Shown here one piece after another: positions 8,220 to 16,812 of a stretch of DNA of 64,000 nucleotides (within the stretch, counting starts at the first letter, position 1; each line of letters opens with the position of its first letter). The notes below the pieces were generated by a model. That model worked only from the letters and a program-made list of their open reading frames with translations, had not been told where the DNA came from and did not search any database. A program made the position numbers and the translations under genes. Origin of the DNA: Zobellia uliginosa (GTDB taxonomy: Bacteria > Bacteroidota > Bacteroidia > Flavobacteriales > Flavobacteriaceae); assembly GCF_018860745.1 (NCBI RefSeq), contig NZ_JAHKPY010000012.1:186001-250000 (forward strand), given 5' to 3'.

Positions 8220-9461
8220 TTATTCAAACTTAATTGCCTTTACAGGAGTAATTTTAGTGATGATATAAGAGGGTACCAACAACATAATAATACATAGGAC
8301 CAGCACTCCGATATTTAGCATAAGTACCGTAAAAAAATCTATATGAACCGGTACATAGTCTATATAATATTCCTTTGGATTAGGGAATTTCAGCAGCTGA
8401 AACTTGTCCTGTAGAAAAATGGCTCCCAAGCCTATTACATTGCCCCAAAAAAGGCCAATGCCAATAAGATAACTAGCGTTATAAAGAAATACTTTACGAA
8501 TGCTCCAATTAGCGGATCCTAGCGCTTTTAGTATACCTATCATCTGGGTACGCTCAAGAATAAGAACCAGCAGTGCTGTTATCATATTGAACCCGGCTAC
8601 GATAATTACGATACCTATGATAAGTATGATATTAAAATCAAAAAGACTGATCCACTCAAAAATTTTATAGTACTTATTAACTATGGTCTGTGTATCTAGA
8701 GTAGATAAGGTTTTACCATAAATCTCCTTACTTTTTTCGTCTATATCATCAAATTCGTTCAGGAAAACCTCAAAATTACCAACTTGATCGTCCTCCCATT
8801 TGTTCATTCGTTGAATGTGACGTATATCCGTAAAGAGATACAGCCCATCAAACTCCTCAAAACCGCTATCGTAAAGTCCGGTTATTTTGAACTTCCGTTG
8901 GTTGGGCAACTTAGAAATATCTCCATCTTTTAGAAAAAAAGCATAAAAGTTATCTCCTGTTTTTAAATTTAAACGATTGGCCATAAGCTCGGACATGAGT
9001 ACCTCTTCATTTAAATCATTGGCGTAATCGGGTAGCCTGCCCTCTACCAAATATTCCTCAAAAGCAGACCAGTTGTAATCACTACCTACCCCTTTTGCAA
9101 TGATTCCTTCAAAAGTGGTCTCTGTTCTGATAATTCCCGCTTTGCTTGCTACTGCCTGCACATGATCAACACCATCTACATATTTAAACTCAGGATAAAA
9201 ATCTTGATGTATGGAGACGGGCATAACCGAAACATCGGATGCATTATTATCGTAACTGGATATCTGAATGTGACCATTAAACGCGGCAACTTTTTCCCGA
9301 ATCTTGTATTTGAGACCTATTCCTGTAGAAATGGTAACGAGCATCATAACGACTCCCAATGCAATAGCTGCAATTGCTATTTTTATTATTGGAGCGGAAA
9401 TGCTAATTTTATGCGCCTCGCCTTTGATGAGCCGCTTGGCCAAAAAATATTCAAAATTCAA
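8220..9461 (-). CDS. ABC transporter permease, LolC/LolE-FtsX type
   Basis: 413 residues with the lipoprotein-releasing permease layout. There is one N-terminal transmembrane helix (about 24-46), a large periplasmic MacB-like domain, and three C-terminal helices (about 275-410), with the GILKALGSANWSIRKVFL coupling-helix region. The N-terminus MNFEYFLAKRLI is that of flavobacterial LolC/E-like permeases, which forces a TTG start at 9461. No ATPase gene is adjacent, so the partner LolD-like ATPase must be elsewhere. The start codon lies 3 bp from the ATG of the divergent NamZ-like gene, and a -7 box for this gene sits inside that neighbour's coding region (9485-9492). Confidence 0.87.
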   Translation of the reverse strand: MNFEYFLAKRLIKGEAHKISISAPIIKIAIAAIALGVVMMLVTISTGIGLKYKIREKVAAFNGHIQISSYDNNASDVSVMPVSIHQDFYPEFKYVDGVDHVQAVASKAGIIRTETTFEGIIAKGVGSDYNWSAFEEYLVEGRLPDYANDLNEEVLMSELMANRLNLKTGDNFYAFFLKDGDISKLPNQRKFKITGLYDSGFEEFDGLYLFTDIRHIQRMNKWEDDQVGNFEVFLNEFDDIDEKSKEIYGKTLSTLDTQTIVNKYYKIFEWISLFDFNIILIIGIVIIVAGFNMITALLVLILERTQMIGILKALGSANWSIRKVFLYNASYLIGIGLFWGNVIGLGAIFLQDKFQLLKFPNPKEYYIDYVPVHIDFFTVLMLNIGVLVLCIIMLLVPSYIITKITPVKAIKFE

Positions 9462-9464
9462 TAT

Positions 9465-10727
9465 ATGGCGTTTTTAAACTGTCTCAAAAGTACATTTTTC
9501 ATTTGGTTTTTGCTTGTTGTGGCATGTGGAAACCCGACCAAAACAGAGAAAATCATCTCCGAGCCCACTCTTATTCCTATTGATACTATTGTTACAAAGC
9601 CAATTATCGTTGGCGCAAATAGAACCAACATCTACTTGCCCCTGTTAAAAGACAAAAAAGTGGGCGTTGTTGGCAATCAGACTTCCATTATTTTTAAGGC
9701 GTCCGCTAATGACTCGATTACAGCTGCCCCGCACATTCACTTAATTGATTCCTTACTTGCCCTACAGATTGATATTAAAAAAGTTTTTGCTCCTGAACAT
9801 GGGTTTAGAGGCAGTGTAGATGCAGGAGAAAAGGTAAAGGATGGTGTAGACAGCAAGACCGGACTTCCTCTTATTTCTTTATATGGAAAAAACAGAAAGC
9901 CTAGTGCTGCACAATTGAAGGATATAGATATTGTACTTTTTGATATCCAGGATGTAGGTGTTCGTTTCTATACCTATATTGCTACTCTGCAATTGGTCAT
10001 GGAAGCTTGTGCCGCTCAAAACAAACCTATAATCGTATTAGATCGCCCTAACCCAAATGCGCATTATATTGACGGACCAACAATGGAAAAAGCACATACC
10101 GGCTTCTTGGGAATGACAGAAATACCTTTGGTCTATGGCATGACAATTGGCGAGTATGCAACCATGATAAATGAAGAAAATTGGTTGGTAGAAGGAAAGA
10201 AAGCAGACCTTACCGTTGTACCATTGGATAACTGGACGCATGAAACCGAATACAGTTTACCGGTTCGCCCTTCGCCAAACTTGCCAAACGATATTGCCAT
10301 AAACCTTTATCCCAGTTTAGGTCTTTTTGAAGGGACAAATGTCAATGCCGGTAGAGGAACGGAATTACAATTTCAATGTTACGGGGCTTCTTTTTTAGAC
10401 AGCACCCAATATAGTTTCAGATACACACCGGCGCCTAATTTTGGTTCAAAAAGCCCGAAGGAAAACGGAAAGATTTGCTTTGGCAAGGATTTATCAGAAA
10501 TCCCAAAAATGAATGAAGTATCGCTACAATGGCTTATGGACTCCTATGTAAACACAGAAGAAAAAACCAAGGTTTTCAATACAAGTGGATTTACCAAACA
10601 TGCAGGCACCAAAAAATTACAAGAACAAATAGAAAGCGGTCTATCGGAAGAAACCATTAAGGAAACATGGCAAGCCGACTTAACCAAATTCAAGAAAATC
10701 AGGAAAAAGTACCTGATGTACAAATAG
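9465..10727 (+). CDS. DUF1343 exo-beta-N-acetylmuramidase (NamZ-like) lipoprotein
   Basis: 420 residues from ATG 9465. This start gives a clean signal with lipobox VVAC (Cys21); the frame stays open further upstream but that part lies antisense to the permease gene. The body matches the DUF1343/YbbC family: VGVVGNQTSI, FAPEHGFRG, GLPLISLYG, DIQDVGVRFYTYI, VLDRPNPN and NVNAGRGTE are all family signatures. Characterised members (NamZ) release MurNAc from the non-reducing end of peptidoglycan fragments, so a periplasmic role in wall recycling is likely. It is convergent with the fatty-acid hydroxylase gene (17-bp gap, no terminator seen). Confidence 0.88.
   Translation: MAFLNCLKSTFFIWFLLVVACGNPTKTEKIISEPTLIPIDTIVTKPIIVGANRTNIYLPLLKDKKVGVVGNQTSIIFKASANDSITAAPHIHLIDSLLALQIDIKKVFAPEHGFRGSVDAGEKVKDGVDSKTGLPLISLYGKNRKPSAAQLKDIDIVLFDIQDVGVRFYTYIATLQLVMEACAAQNKPIIVLDRPNPNAHYIDGPTMEKAHTGFLGMTEIPLVYGMTIGEYATMINEENWLVEGKKADLTVVPLDNWTHETEYSLPVRPSPNLPNDIAINLYPSLGLFEGTNVNAGRGTELQFQCYGASFLDSTQYSFRYTPAPNFGSKSPKENGKICFGKDLSEIPKMNEVSLQWLMDSYVNTEEKTKVFNTSGFTKHAGTKKLQEQIESGLSEETIKETWQADLTKFKKIRKKYLMYK
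9485..9492 (-). promoter_or_regulatory. -7 box of the LolC/E-like permease inside the NamZ-like CDS
   Basis: The minus strand reads TACTTTTG, a full TAnnTTTG match, placed to give a leader of about 20 nt before the TTG start at 9461. It lies within codons 7-10 of the divergent NamZ-like gene. No -33 TTG was found at 19-21 bp, so this remains a candidate. Confidence 0.4.
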
Positions 10728-10744
10728 GTACAGCTCAAACAAAT

Positions 10745-11593
10745 TTAAACAACTTCACTTGTTTCGCCAAGTGTTGTTGGTTTTCTAGATTTATGAAAAG
10801 GTTGCTTTAACAAACCTTTTATACTCGCATTTTCCACCTCATCCGGAAATGTATCTACACCATAGACTATACTATCTCTATCAAACTTCAAGAAGGTTCC
10901 GAAAAGACGGTCCCAAATTGAAAATATGTTGCCATAGTTGCTATCTGTGTACGGTAGTTTATAATGATGATGTACTTTGTGCATATCCGGAGAAACTATC
11001 ACCCAACTTAAAATCTCATCCAACCTTTTAGGCATTTTTATATTTGCGTGATTGAATTGTGTAGCTATTAACGAAAGTGACTGGTACAGCATTACAATTC
11101 CAATAGGAGTACCCACAATCAATACACCAAAAAGGGTAAAGACAAAACGAATCATGCTCTCTAACGGATGATGACGATTAGCCGTAGTAGTATCTACATT
11201 ATGATCCGTGTGATGCACTAAATGCACCCGCCATAAGAGTTTTACTTTGTGCTCTACCAAATGTGCTAAATAAGCCCCTACTAAATCCAAAAGTAACAAA
11301 CCTATTATTACATAAAGCCACAGTGGCATTTCTGGTAACCAGTTGATAATCCCAAAATTTTCAACTACGGTAAAATCGGCTGTTTTTAATAGTAGAAAAG
11401 CCAATACCAAGTTTACGATTATCGTAGTAAAAGTAAAGAATAGATTAGGCAAAGCATGCTTCCATTTTTTATAGGTAAAACCAAAAAGAGGAACAATACC
11501 CTCTAATATCCAAAAGAAAGTAATACCACCTACAAGAATCAGTGAACGATGTAAAGACGGTATAGTTTCAAAGTAATTAATTATGAATTCCAT
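10745..11593 (-). CDS. Sterol desaturase / fatty acid hydroxylase family membrane protein
   Basis: 282 residues, integral membrane di-iron hydroxylase superfamily. The histidine clusters are HLVEH (111-115), HLVHH (124-128), HH at 141-142 and HKVHHH (205-210). They are interleaved with about four membrane helices, as in ERG3/carotenoid-hydroxylase-like enzymes. Probable activity: O2-dependent hydroxylation or desaturation of a lipid or carotenoid; the substrate is unknown. A TATATTTG box (11624-11631) lies upstream. Convergent with the NamZ-like gene. Confidence 0.88.
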   Translation of the reverse strand: MEFIINYFETIPSLHRSLILVGGITFFWILEGIVPLFGFTYKKWKHALPNLFFTFTTIIVNLVLAFLLLKTADFTVVENFGIINWLPEMPLWLYVIIGLLLLDLVGAYLAHLVEHKVKLLWRVHLVHHTDHNVDTTTANRHHPLESMIRFVFTLFGVLIVGTPIGIVMLYQSLSLIATQFNHANIKMPKRLDEILSWVIVSPDMHKVHHHYKLPYTDSNYGNIFSIWDRLFGTFLKFDRDSIVYGVDTFPDEVENASIKGLLKQPFHKSRKPTTLGETSEVV

Positions 11594-11647
11594 ATTTTAA
11601 AGATATAAAAATTAATTAATCTTCAAATATATTGGTATTTTTTCTGA

Positions 11648-12127
11648 TTATTTTAAGCTAATCGGAATCCAAACCTCCTCCTCAGAATCTGGATCATCAT
11701 TTTTGTATTTGGCTCCTAGTACCTCAAACTGAGGCCTATGATCCAGTTTGTATTCGGAAGCTGGAATCCATTTTCCAAAAATAAAATCCATGGTTCGTTT
11801 AAAATCACTAGAACGGCCTCTATGAATAAATACCGCATACAGGCCTGCCTTCAAATCTATAGTTTGAAAATCCAGAGCATATTCAGCATACGAACTTACT
11901 TCTATAGTAGCCCATTTCTCAAACTCGGTGTGCGGCCCAAATCCTGAATCGGGCATATTTCTATAGACTTGTACGGAATATAAATCTGTTCCTACCGCAT
12001 TTGGAATGTGCCTTTTTAAGGGCATAAAACCACCCCATAGTTCTGAAGTACGGTTATTGGCCAAAGACATTTTTAATGAATGACCTACTAATTTTTTTCC
12101 TGCAAGCTGTACTATTCTTGGTTCCAT
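11648..12127 (-). CDS. GyrI-like / AraC effector-binding domain protein
   Basis: 159 residues, a stand-alone small-molecule-binding domain of the GyrI/SOUL-like type. Seen are the opening KKLVGHSLKMSLANN, the FMPLKRHIPN segment, the KWATIEV strand, GLYAVFIHRG, and a C-terminal pair of strands ending in EEEVWIPI. No DNA-binding helix-turn-helix is attached. Such solitary domains bind hydrophobic compounds or act as hydrolases or inhibitors; here the role is unknown. It lies 30 bp downstream of the YkgJ-like gene on the same strand. Confidence 0.78.
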   Translation of the reverse strand: MEPRIVQLAGKKLVGHSLKMSLANNRTSELWGGFMPLKRHIPNAVGTDLYSVQVYRNMPDSGFGPHTEFEKWATIEVSSYAEYALDFQTIDLKAGLYAVFIHRGRSSDFKRTMDFIFGKWIPASEYKLDHRPQFEVLGAKYKNDDPDSEEEVWIPISLK

Positions 12128-12157
12128 AAGAAAGGATTGTATAGGTTATTGTAAAAA

Positions 12158-12652
12158 TTAGTTCCCGATAGCTTTTTTCATTTTTTCAACAATATTAAAT
12201 GCTGCGGGACATATGGCTACGTTCTTTAATGTTAAGTTTGAAATTTGTTGAAATTTTTTCCGGTCAGTATGTGGAAATTCTCGGCATGCCTTAGGGCGTA
12301 CATCATAAATGGAACAATAATTGTCAGCTCCCAAAAAAGTACAGGGTACTTGTTGCAGCACGTAATCATTCTCTTCGTCTATTCGTAAATATTGCTCAAT
12401 GAACTTCTGGGGTTTCTGCCTAAAATGTTTGGATATACGCTCCACATCTGCATTGGTAAACAATGGGCCTGTAGTTTTACAACAATTGGCACATTCCAGG
12501 CAATCCGTTCTTTCAAATTCTTCATCATGTAATTCTTGCATTACATAATCCAAATTTCTGGGCGGTCGTTTTTTTAGCTTGGCAAAAAACTTGCGGTTTT
12601 CATTGTGTTTTTCCTGTGCTTTCTTAGGAAGTTCTTTTAAAATCTGCTCCAT
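12158..12652 (-). CDS. YkgJ-family cysteine cluster (zinc/iron-chelate-binding) protein
   Basis: 164 residues from ATG 12652 (MEQILKELPKKAQEK). An in-frame upstream start at 12715 exists, but that extension reads into the promoter region and does not look conserved. The cysteine cluster CLECANCC (51-58) plus the later C-x6-GADNYC and KACREFP segments define the UPF0153/YkgJ family. These are small proteins thought to bind Zn or Fe clusters; biochemical function is unknown. A TAGTTTTG box (12670-12677) precedes the ATG. Divergent from the methyltransferase gene with a 75-bp gap. Confidence 0.87.
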   Translation of the reverse strand: MEQILKELPKKAQEKHNENRKFFAKLKKRPPRNLDYVMQELHDEEFERTDCLECANCCKTTGPLFTNADVERISKHFRQKPQKFIEQYLRIDEENDYVLQQVPCTFLGADNYCSIYDVRPKACREFPHTDRKKFQQISNLTLKNVAICPAAFNIVEKMKKAIGN

Positions 12653-12727
12653 CCTTCTAAAAATCTGCCCAAAACTAAACAACAAATACTTAAAATGCCC
12701 AATTTTGCCTAACAAACCAGTTATTCT

Positions 12728-13435
12728 ATGAAAGACGTTTTTGGAAAGGCCGTATTAGATTTTCAGAAAGAAAACTATACTGAGGATATAATTACATTTT
12801 CCTCATTGGACGAAGAAGATGTAATTCCTGTTCCCTACCTATTTAGAAGTTTCAAAGAAATGCCTATGCTAGAGCAGGAAGCCTTAAAACTTTGCAAAGG
12901 CTCTGTTTTGGACATAGGCTGCGGAGCTGGGAGCCACAGTTTATATTTACAAGAAAACGGCTTCTCCGTAACTGCTTTGGACTACTCAAAAGGAGCCATA
13001 GAAACGTGCTCTTTAAGAGGAATTAAAGATGTAGTTTATACGGATATCTATAGTTTTAAGCATAAAAAGTTTGACACCCTCTTATTATTGATGAATGGCA
13101 TTGGTATTGTTGGCGAATTGAATAATACCACAAAATTCTTTGACCACATAAAAACCTTAATGAATCCTGGCGCACAGGTTTTATTGGATTCTAGTGACAT
13201 CATTTATATGTTTGAAGAAGATGAAGACGGTGGTGTTTGGGTGCCGGATACCGGCTCTTATTATGGTGAAATAGAGTTTGAAATGCAATACAAAGATGAA
13301 AAAAGCGATTCATTTTTCTGGTTATATCTTGATTATAAAACTTTAGAAATGGCTGCAGAAGCAAGCGGATTTAACTGCCAACTTGTAAGAAACGGCGAAC
13401 ATTACGACTATTTGGCTAAATTATGGCTTAAATAA
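12728..13435 (+). CDS. Class I SAM-dependent methyltransferase
   Basis: 235 residues. Motif I (LDIGCGAGSHS, about 61-71) and the acidic end of strand 2 (TALDYSKGAIE) bind S-adenosylmethionine. The post-motif strand LLLLMNGIG and a VLLDSSDIIYMF segment complete the Rossmann core. The C-terminus ends in a beta hairpin. The substrate cannot be predicted. A near-consensus -7 box (CAATTTTG, 12700-12707) lies about 20 bp upstream. The next gene, a lipoprotein, follows after 44 bp. Confidence 0.87.
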   Translation: MKDVFGKAVLDFQKENYTEDIITFSSLDEEDVIPVPYLFRSFKEMPMLEQEALKLCKGSVLDIGCGAGSHSLYLQENGFSVTALDYSKGAIETCSLRGIKDVVYTDIYSFKHKKFDTLLLLMNGIGIVGELNNTTKFFDHIKTLMNPGAQVLLDSSDIIYMFEEDEDGGVWVPDTGSYYGEIEFEMQYKDEKSDSFFWLYLDYKTLEMAAEASGFNCQLVRNGEHYDYLAKLWLK

Positions 13436-13479
13436 GGCCAATTTTCGCCATTTTTGTATTCTAGCCGTAAACTATCCTC

Positions 13480-14412
13480 ATGAGAAACATACGTATACTT
13501 TTATTGGTTTTGCTTTTTGGTCTTTTTATAGGATGTTCCAAAGATTCGGATGACAGCATAGAAAAAGAAGAAAAAGTTGTGGATAAAAGTGCTAATCTTC
13601 AAGGTACCGGAGACTCTGCAAATGACATTCTATCCAACGATAAATTCACTAAACTTCTTATAGAGATTGCTTACGTTGATGGTTTTGAACCAACAGAGGA
13701 AGCTATGGAAAGTTTTGTTCTTTTTTTAAAAGAAAGAACCTTTAAGCAAGATATTGAACTTAAATACACAAAACTTGAATCTCCCGATGAAGAGAATCTG
13801 ACGCTGGAAGAAATTGCTGAGCTAGAAACGGATAATAGAACGGTTTATAATGATGGTGAGACTTTAGCAGTTTATATCTATTTTTCGGATGCGCCGGCCG
13901 AGGGTGACGACGAAGAGGTAGGTCTAGTTACTTTAGGCGCTGTTTACCGCAATACCTCTATGATAATTCATGAAGTTACAGTTAGAAAACTTGCTGCCCA
14001 AAGACTCTTTGTTACGGATGCCGATGTAGAAAACTCTACCTTAAATCATGAATTTGGACATTTATTTGGCCTGGTAGATTTAGGAACTACGCCTGTTAAC
14101 GATCACGAAGATGTTGTACGAGATGAAAACGGAGAACCTATTTTGGACGAAAAAGGAAATACAAGTGGCAATAGCCACTGCAATGTAGATGGTTGTCTTA
14201 TGCTTGCAGAATTACAATTTAATGGCGGATTCACTAATAAAAGCAGCTCACTTACATCAAAAGGAACTAACGCTATCACATCTGCTTGTTCCTTAAGCGG
14301 TAATAGTCTTCTGAAACTATTGGATAGCAAAACTGCCAAAAATGGACTGCCAGAACCTCCCAACTTAGACAGTGAATGTCTTTTAGACCTTAAAAACAAC
14401 GGAGGGCGCTAA
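13480..14412 (+). CDS. Putative metzincin-like zinc metalloprotease lipoprotein
   Basis: 310 residues. A signal peptide ends in lipobox FIGC (Cys19), followed by an acidic SKDSDDS linker as in exported flavobacterial lipoproteins. The zinc site HEFGHLFGLVD is at 190-200: HExxH plus Gly197 and Asp200, i.e. the HExxHxxGxxD form of the metzincin signature with Asp as probable third ligand. A C-x4-C pair (SHCNVDGCLM) follows about 35 residues later. Probably a cell-surface protease of unknown target. Convergent with queE (12-bp gap). A CATTTTTG near-box lies at 13449-13456. Confidence 0.78.
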   Translation: MRNIRILLLVLLFGLFIGCSKDSDDSIEKEEKVVDKSANLQGTGDSANDILSNDKFTKLLIEIAYVDGFEPTEEAMESFVLFLKERTFKQDIELKYTKLESPDEENLTLEEIAELETDNRTVYNDGETLAVYIYFSDAPAEGDDEEVGLVTLGAVYRNTSMIIHEVTVRKLAAQRLFVTDADVENSTLNHEFGHLFGLVDLGTTPVNDHEDVVRDENGEPILDEKGNTSGNSHCNVDGCLMLAELQFNGGFTNKSSSLTSKGTNAITSACSLSGNSLLKLLDSKTAKNGLPEPPNLDSECLLDLKNNGGR

Positions 14413-14424
14413 GTATTATATTTT

Positions 14425-15057
14425 CTAAGGAATATTCAGATATTTGTGTGTCTGTAAAGAAACTTTCCATTTAGGGTTTTTCATTACATAGTCCACGATC
14501 ATTGGCACTACTTTGTCCCTCACGCTCCATTCTGGCTGTAAATAAAGAATACAATCCGTATTGGTCTTTGCCGCTTCCTGTTCTGCAAAAATTAAATCGT
14601 GCTTGTTGTAGACAATCACTTTTAATTCGTGTGCCTCATCATAAATCCTACCTTCCGGCAATTTATTCTTTTTGGGAGATAGACAAATCCAATCCCATGT
14701 TCCGGTTAAAGGATATGCTCCGGAAGTTTCAATATGAGTTTTAAGATTCTTGACTTTTAAAGCATCTGTTAAAGGCTGCATATTCCATGTAAGGGGCTCT
14801 CCTCCCGTAATTACAATGGTATCTGAATACTTAGCTGCATTTTCCGTTATTTGCCCAATTGCCGTTGGCGGATGAGTTTCTGCATTCCAGCTCTCTTTTA
14901 CATCGCACCAATGACATCCAACATCACATCCTCCGACTCTAATAAAATACGCCGCTGTTCCTTTATGGAAACCTTCGCCTTGTATGGTATAGAATTCTTC
15001 CATTAGGGGCAACATATTACCCTTATCAACTTCTTGTAAAATTTCATCTTTAACCAT
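14425..15057 (-). CDS. queE: 7-carboxy-7-deazaguanine synthase QueE
   Basis: 210 residues from ATG 15057; an in-frame ATG 36 bp upstream is rejected because a perfect promoter box lies between the two. Radical SAM enzyme converting CPH4 to CDG in queuosine (deazapurine) biosynthesis. The [4Fe-4S] motif is C44-x3-C48-x2-C51 (CDVGCHWC), preceded by EEFYTIQGEGFHKGTAA (substrate/SAM region) and followed by TGGEPLTW and HIETSG. The length is typical. No other que genes are adjacent. The -7 box ends 4 nt before the ATG, so translation is probably leaderless. Confidence 0.92.
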   Translation of the reverse strand: MVKDEILQEVDKGNMLPLMEEFYTIQGEGFHKGTAAYFIRVGGCDVGCHWCDVKESWNAETHPPTAIGQITENAAKYSDTIVITGGEPLTWNMQPLTDALKVKNLKTHIETSGAYPLTGTWDWICLSPKKNKLPEGRIYDEAHELKVIVYNKHDLIFAEQEAAKTNTDCILYLQPEWSVRDKVVPMIVDYVMKNPKWKVSLQTHKYLNIP

Positions 15058-15061
15058 CGCG

Positions 15062-15093
15062 CAAAGATACGTCTTGCAAATTCCAAAACCCAA
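15062..15093 (-). promoter_or_regulatory. queE promoter (TTG-N21-TATCTTTG), 4 nt from the start codon
   Basis: On the minus strand a TTG (15093-15091), a 21-bp spacer and TATCTTTG (15069-15062) match both elements of the Bacteroidota promoter. Four bases (CGCG) separate the box from the ATG, placing the expected transcription start on the start codon. Confidence 0.65.
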
Positions 15094-15259
15094 ATTCTAA
15101 TTCCTAAAATAAAAGCATAGCTTCTAATCGGTCAGGCCTGTACTTTTAAACGCCTTTGTTCGTTCTACCTTACGAGATTGCCTTTGGACAAACCCAAACT
15201 TCTCTAAAAGTGACTGCTAAACATCAAAAATTCCCTTATTTTTACTCAAAATACAACCA

Positions 15260-16765
15260 ATGGCTACTAAAGAAGAATTCTTCGAACATATTGAAAGCGG
15301 TTACGCAACCAAAGGCGATTTTATTGTAATGGGAGCAGCAATGCTAGATGGAGAAGCCATTACCGATGCACATGTAAAAGTTCCTTTAAAAACCTTAAAC
15401 CGTCACGGACTTATAGCAGGAGCTACGGGAACAGGTAAAACCAAAACATTACAGGTGCTAGCCGAGAATCTATCCGATAAGGGTATTCCCGTATTATTGA
15501 TGGATTTAAAAGGCGATTTAAGTGGCATTGCACAGCCAAGCCCTGGTCACCCAAAAATAGACGAACGCCATGCTAAAATCGGTCTACCATTTGAGGCCAA
15601 AGCTTTCCCTGTAGAAATTCTCTCGCTTTCCGAGCAGGATGGCGTTAAGCTTAGAGCCACAGTATCTGAATTTGGACCCGTACTTTTATCCCGTATTCTT
15701 GATCTTACGGAAACACAAGAAGGAATTGTAGCGGTTGTTTTTAAATATTGCGATGATAACAAACTTCCGCTATTGGATTTAAAAGATTTCAAAAAAGTAT
15801 TGCAATATGCTACTGGTACGGGTAAAGCAGAATTCACAAAACACTATGGTAGAATTTCTACCAGTTCAACAGGATCTATTCTTAGAAAAATTATAGAGCT
15901 CGAACAACAAGGCGCCGATTTGTTCTTTGGTGAAAAATCGTTTGATGTAGACGATTTAACCCGAGTTGATGAAAATGGTAAAGGATATATCAATATCTTA
16001 AGATTGACGGATATTCAAGACCGCCCAAAATTGTTCTCTACATTTATGCTGAGCCTTTTAGCGGAGATTTATAGTACTTTTCCCGAACAAGGCGATAGTG
16101 ATAGACCGGAATTAATACTTTTTATAGATGAAGCACATCTTATCTTCAACGAAGCTTCCAAAGCGTTATTAGATCAAATTGAAAGTATTGTAAAGTTAAT
16201 ACGCTCCAAAGGAATTGGCCTATATTTTGTTACTCAAAACCCTGCAGATGTTCCTAATGCCGTACTTTCTCAATTAGGTCTCAAGGTTCAACATGCCTTG
16301 CGTGCGTTTACGGCTAGAGATCGTAAAGCTATAAAGCTTACTGCAGAGAACTACCCTATTTCAGAATATTATGATACCAAAGAAGTATTAACCTCATTAG
16401 GTATTGGTGAAGCCCTTGTTTCCGCGTTGGATGAAAAAGGTAGACCTACCCCATTAGCTGCCACATTACTGCGTGCTCCTATGAGCCGTATGGATGTATT
16501 GACGGACAGCGAGCTTAAATCAATAATTAAAAGGTCTGATTTAGTAAAGAAATATGGTGAAGTAATAGACCGAGAGAGTGCCTACGAAATTCTAAACGAA
16601 AAGATAGAAAAGGCAGAAGTTGAAGCCGAAAAAGAAAAAGCAAAACCTAAAACCACTTCCAGAAGAAGGAGTACCAGCACAAGACAAAACCCGGTTATAA
16701 AGGTATTGACCAGTGCTACTTTTATTCGTGGTGTATTGGGTGTTCTGAAAAAAGTAATGCGATAA
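15260..16765 (+). CDS. HerA-like helicase / DUF853 family ATPase
   Basis: 501 residues. Walker A is GATGTGKT (54-61), following the HLN-type lead-in KVPLKTLNRHGLIAG. Walker B is LILFIDEAHLIF near residue 290, and the sensor TQNPADVPN is near 335. This is the DUF853 branch of the HerA/FtsK-like ATPases. The C-terminus ends in a basic, lysine/arginine-rich region (about 460-485). The role is unclear; such proteins are widespread in Proteobacteria and Bacteroidota without a NurA partner, and none is seen here. It stands at the head of a plus-strand run (15260-19265). Confidence 0.88.
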   Translation: MATKEEFFEHIESGYATKGDFIVMGAAMLDGEAITDAHVKVPLKTLNRHGLIAGATGTGKTKTLQVLAENLSDKGIPVLLMDLKGDLSGIAQPSPGHPKIDERHAKIGLPFEAKAFPVEILSLSEQDGVKLRATVSEFGPVLLSRILDLTETQEGIVAVVFKYCDDNKLPLLDLKDFKKVLQYATGTGKAEFTKHYGRISTSSTGSILRKIIELEQQGADLFFGEKSFDVDDLTRVDENGKGYINILRLTDIQDRPKLFSTFMLSLLAEIYSTFPEQGDSDRPELILFIDEAHLIFNEASKALLDQIESIVKLIRSKGIGLYFVTQNPADVPNAVLSQLGLKVQHALRAFTARDRKAIKLTAENYPISEYYDTKEVLTSLGIGEALVSALDEKGRPTPLAATLLRAPMSRMDVLTDSELKSIIKRSDLVKKYGEVIDRESAYEILNEKIEKAEVEAEKEKAKPKTTSRRRSTSTRQNPVIKVLTSATFIRGVLGVLKKVMR

Positions 16766-16812
16766 ACTAAAACGTAATTTTTCAGATTTAAACAAACAAT
16801 TTAAAAAAGTAC

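Noticed and set aside
9162-9464. Upstream extension of the NamZ-like frame (about 100 residues)
   Set aside because: It lies antisense to the permease gene and has no signal peptide, whereas ATG 9465 begins a perfect lipoprotein signal.
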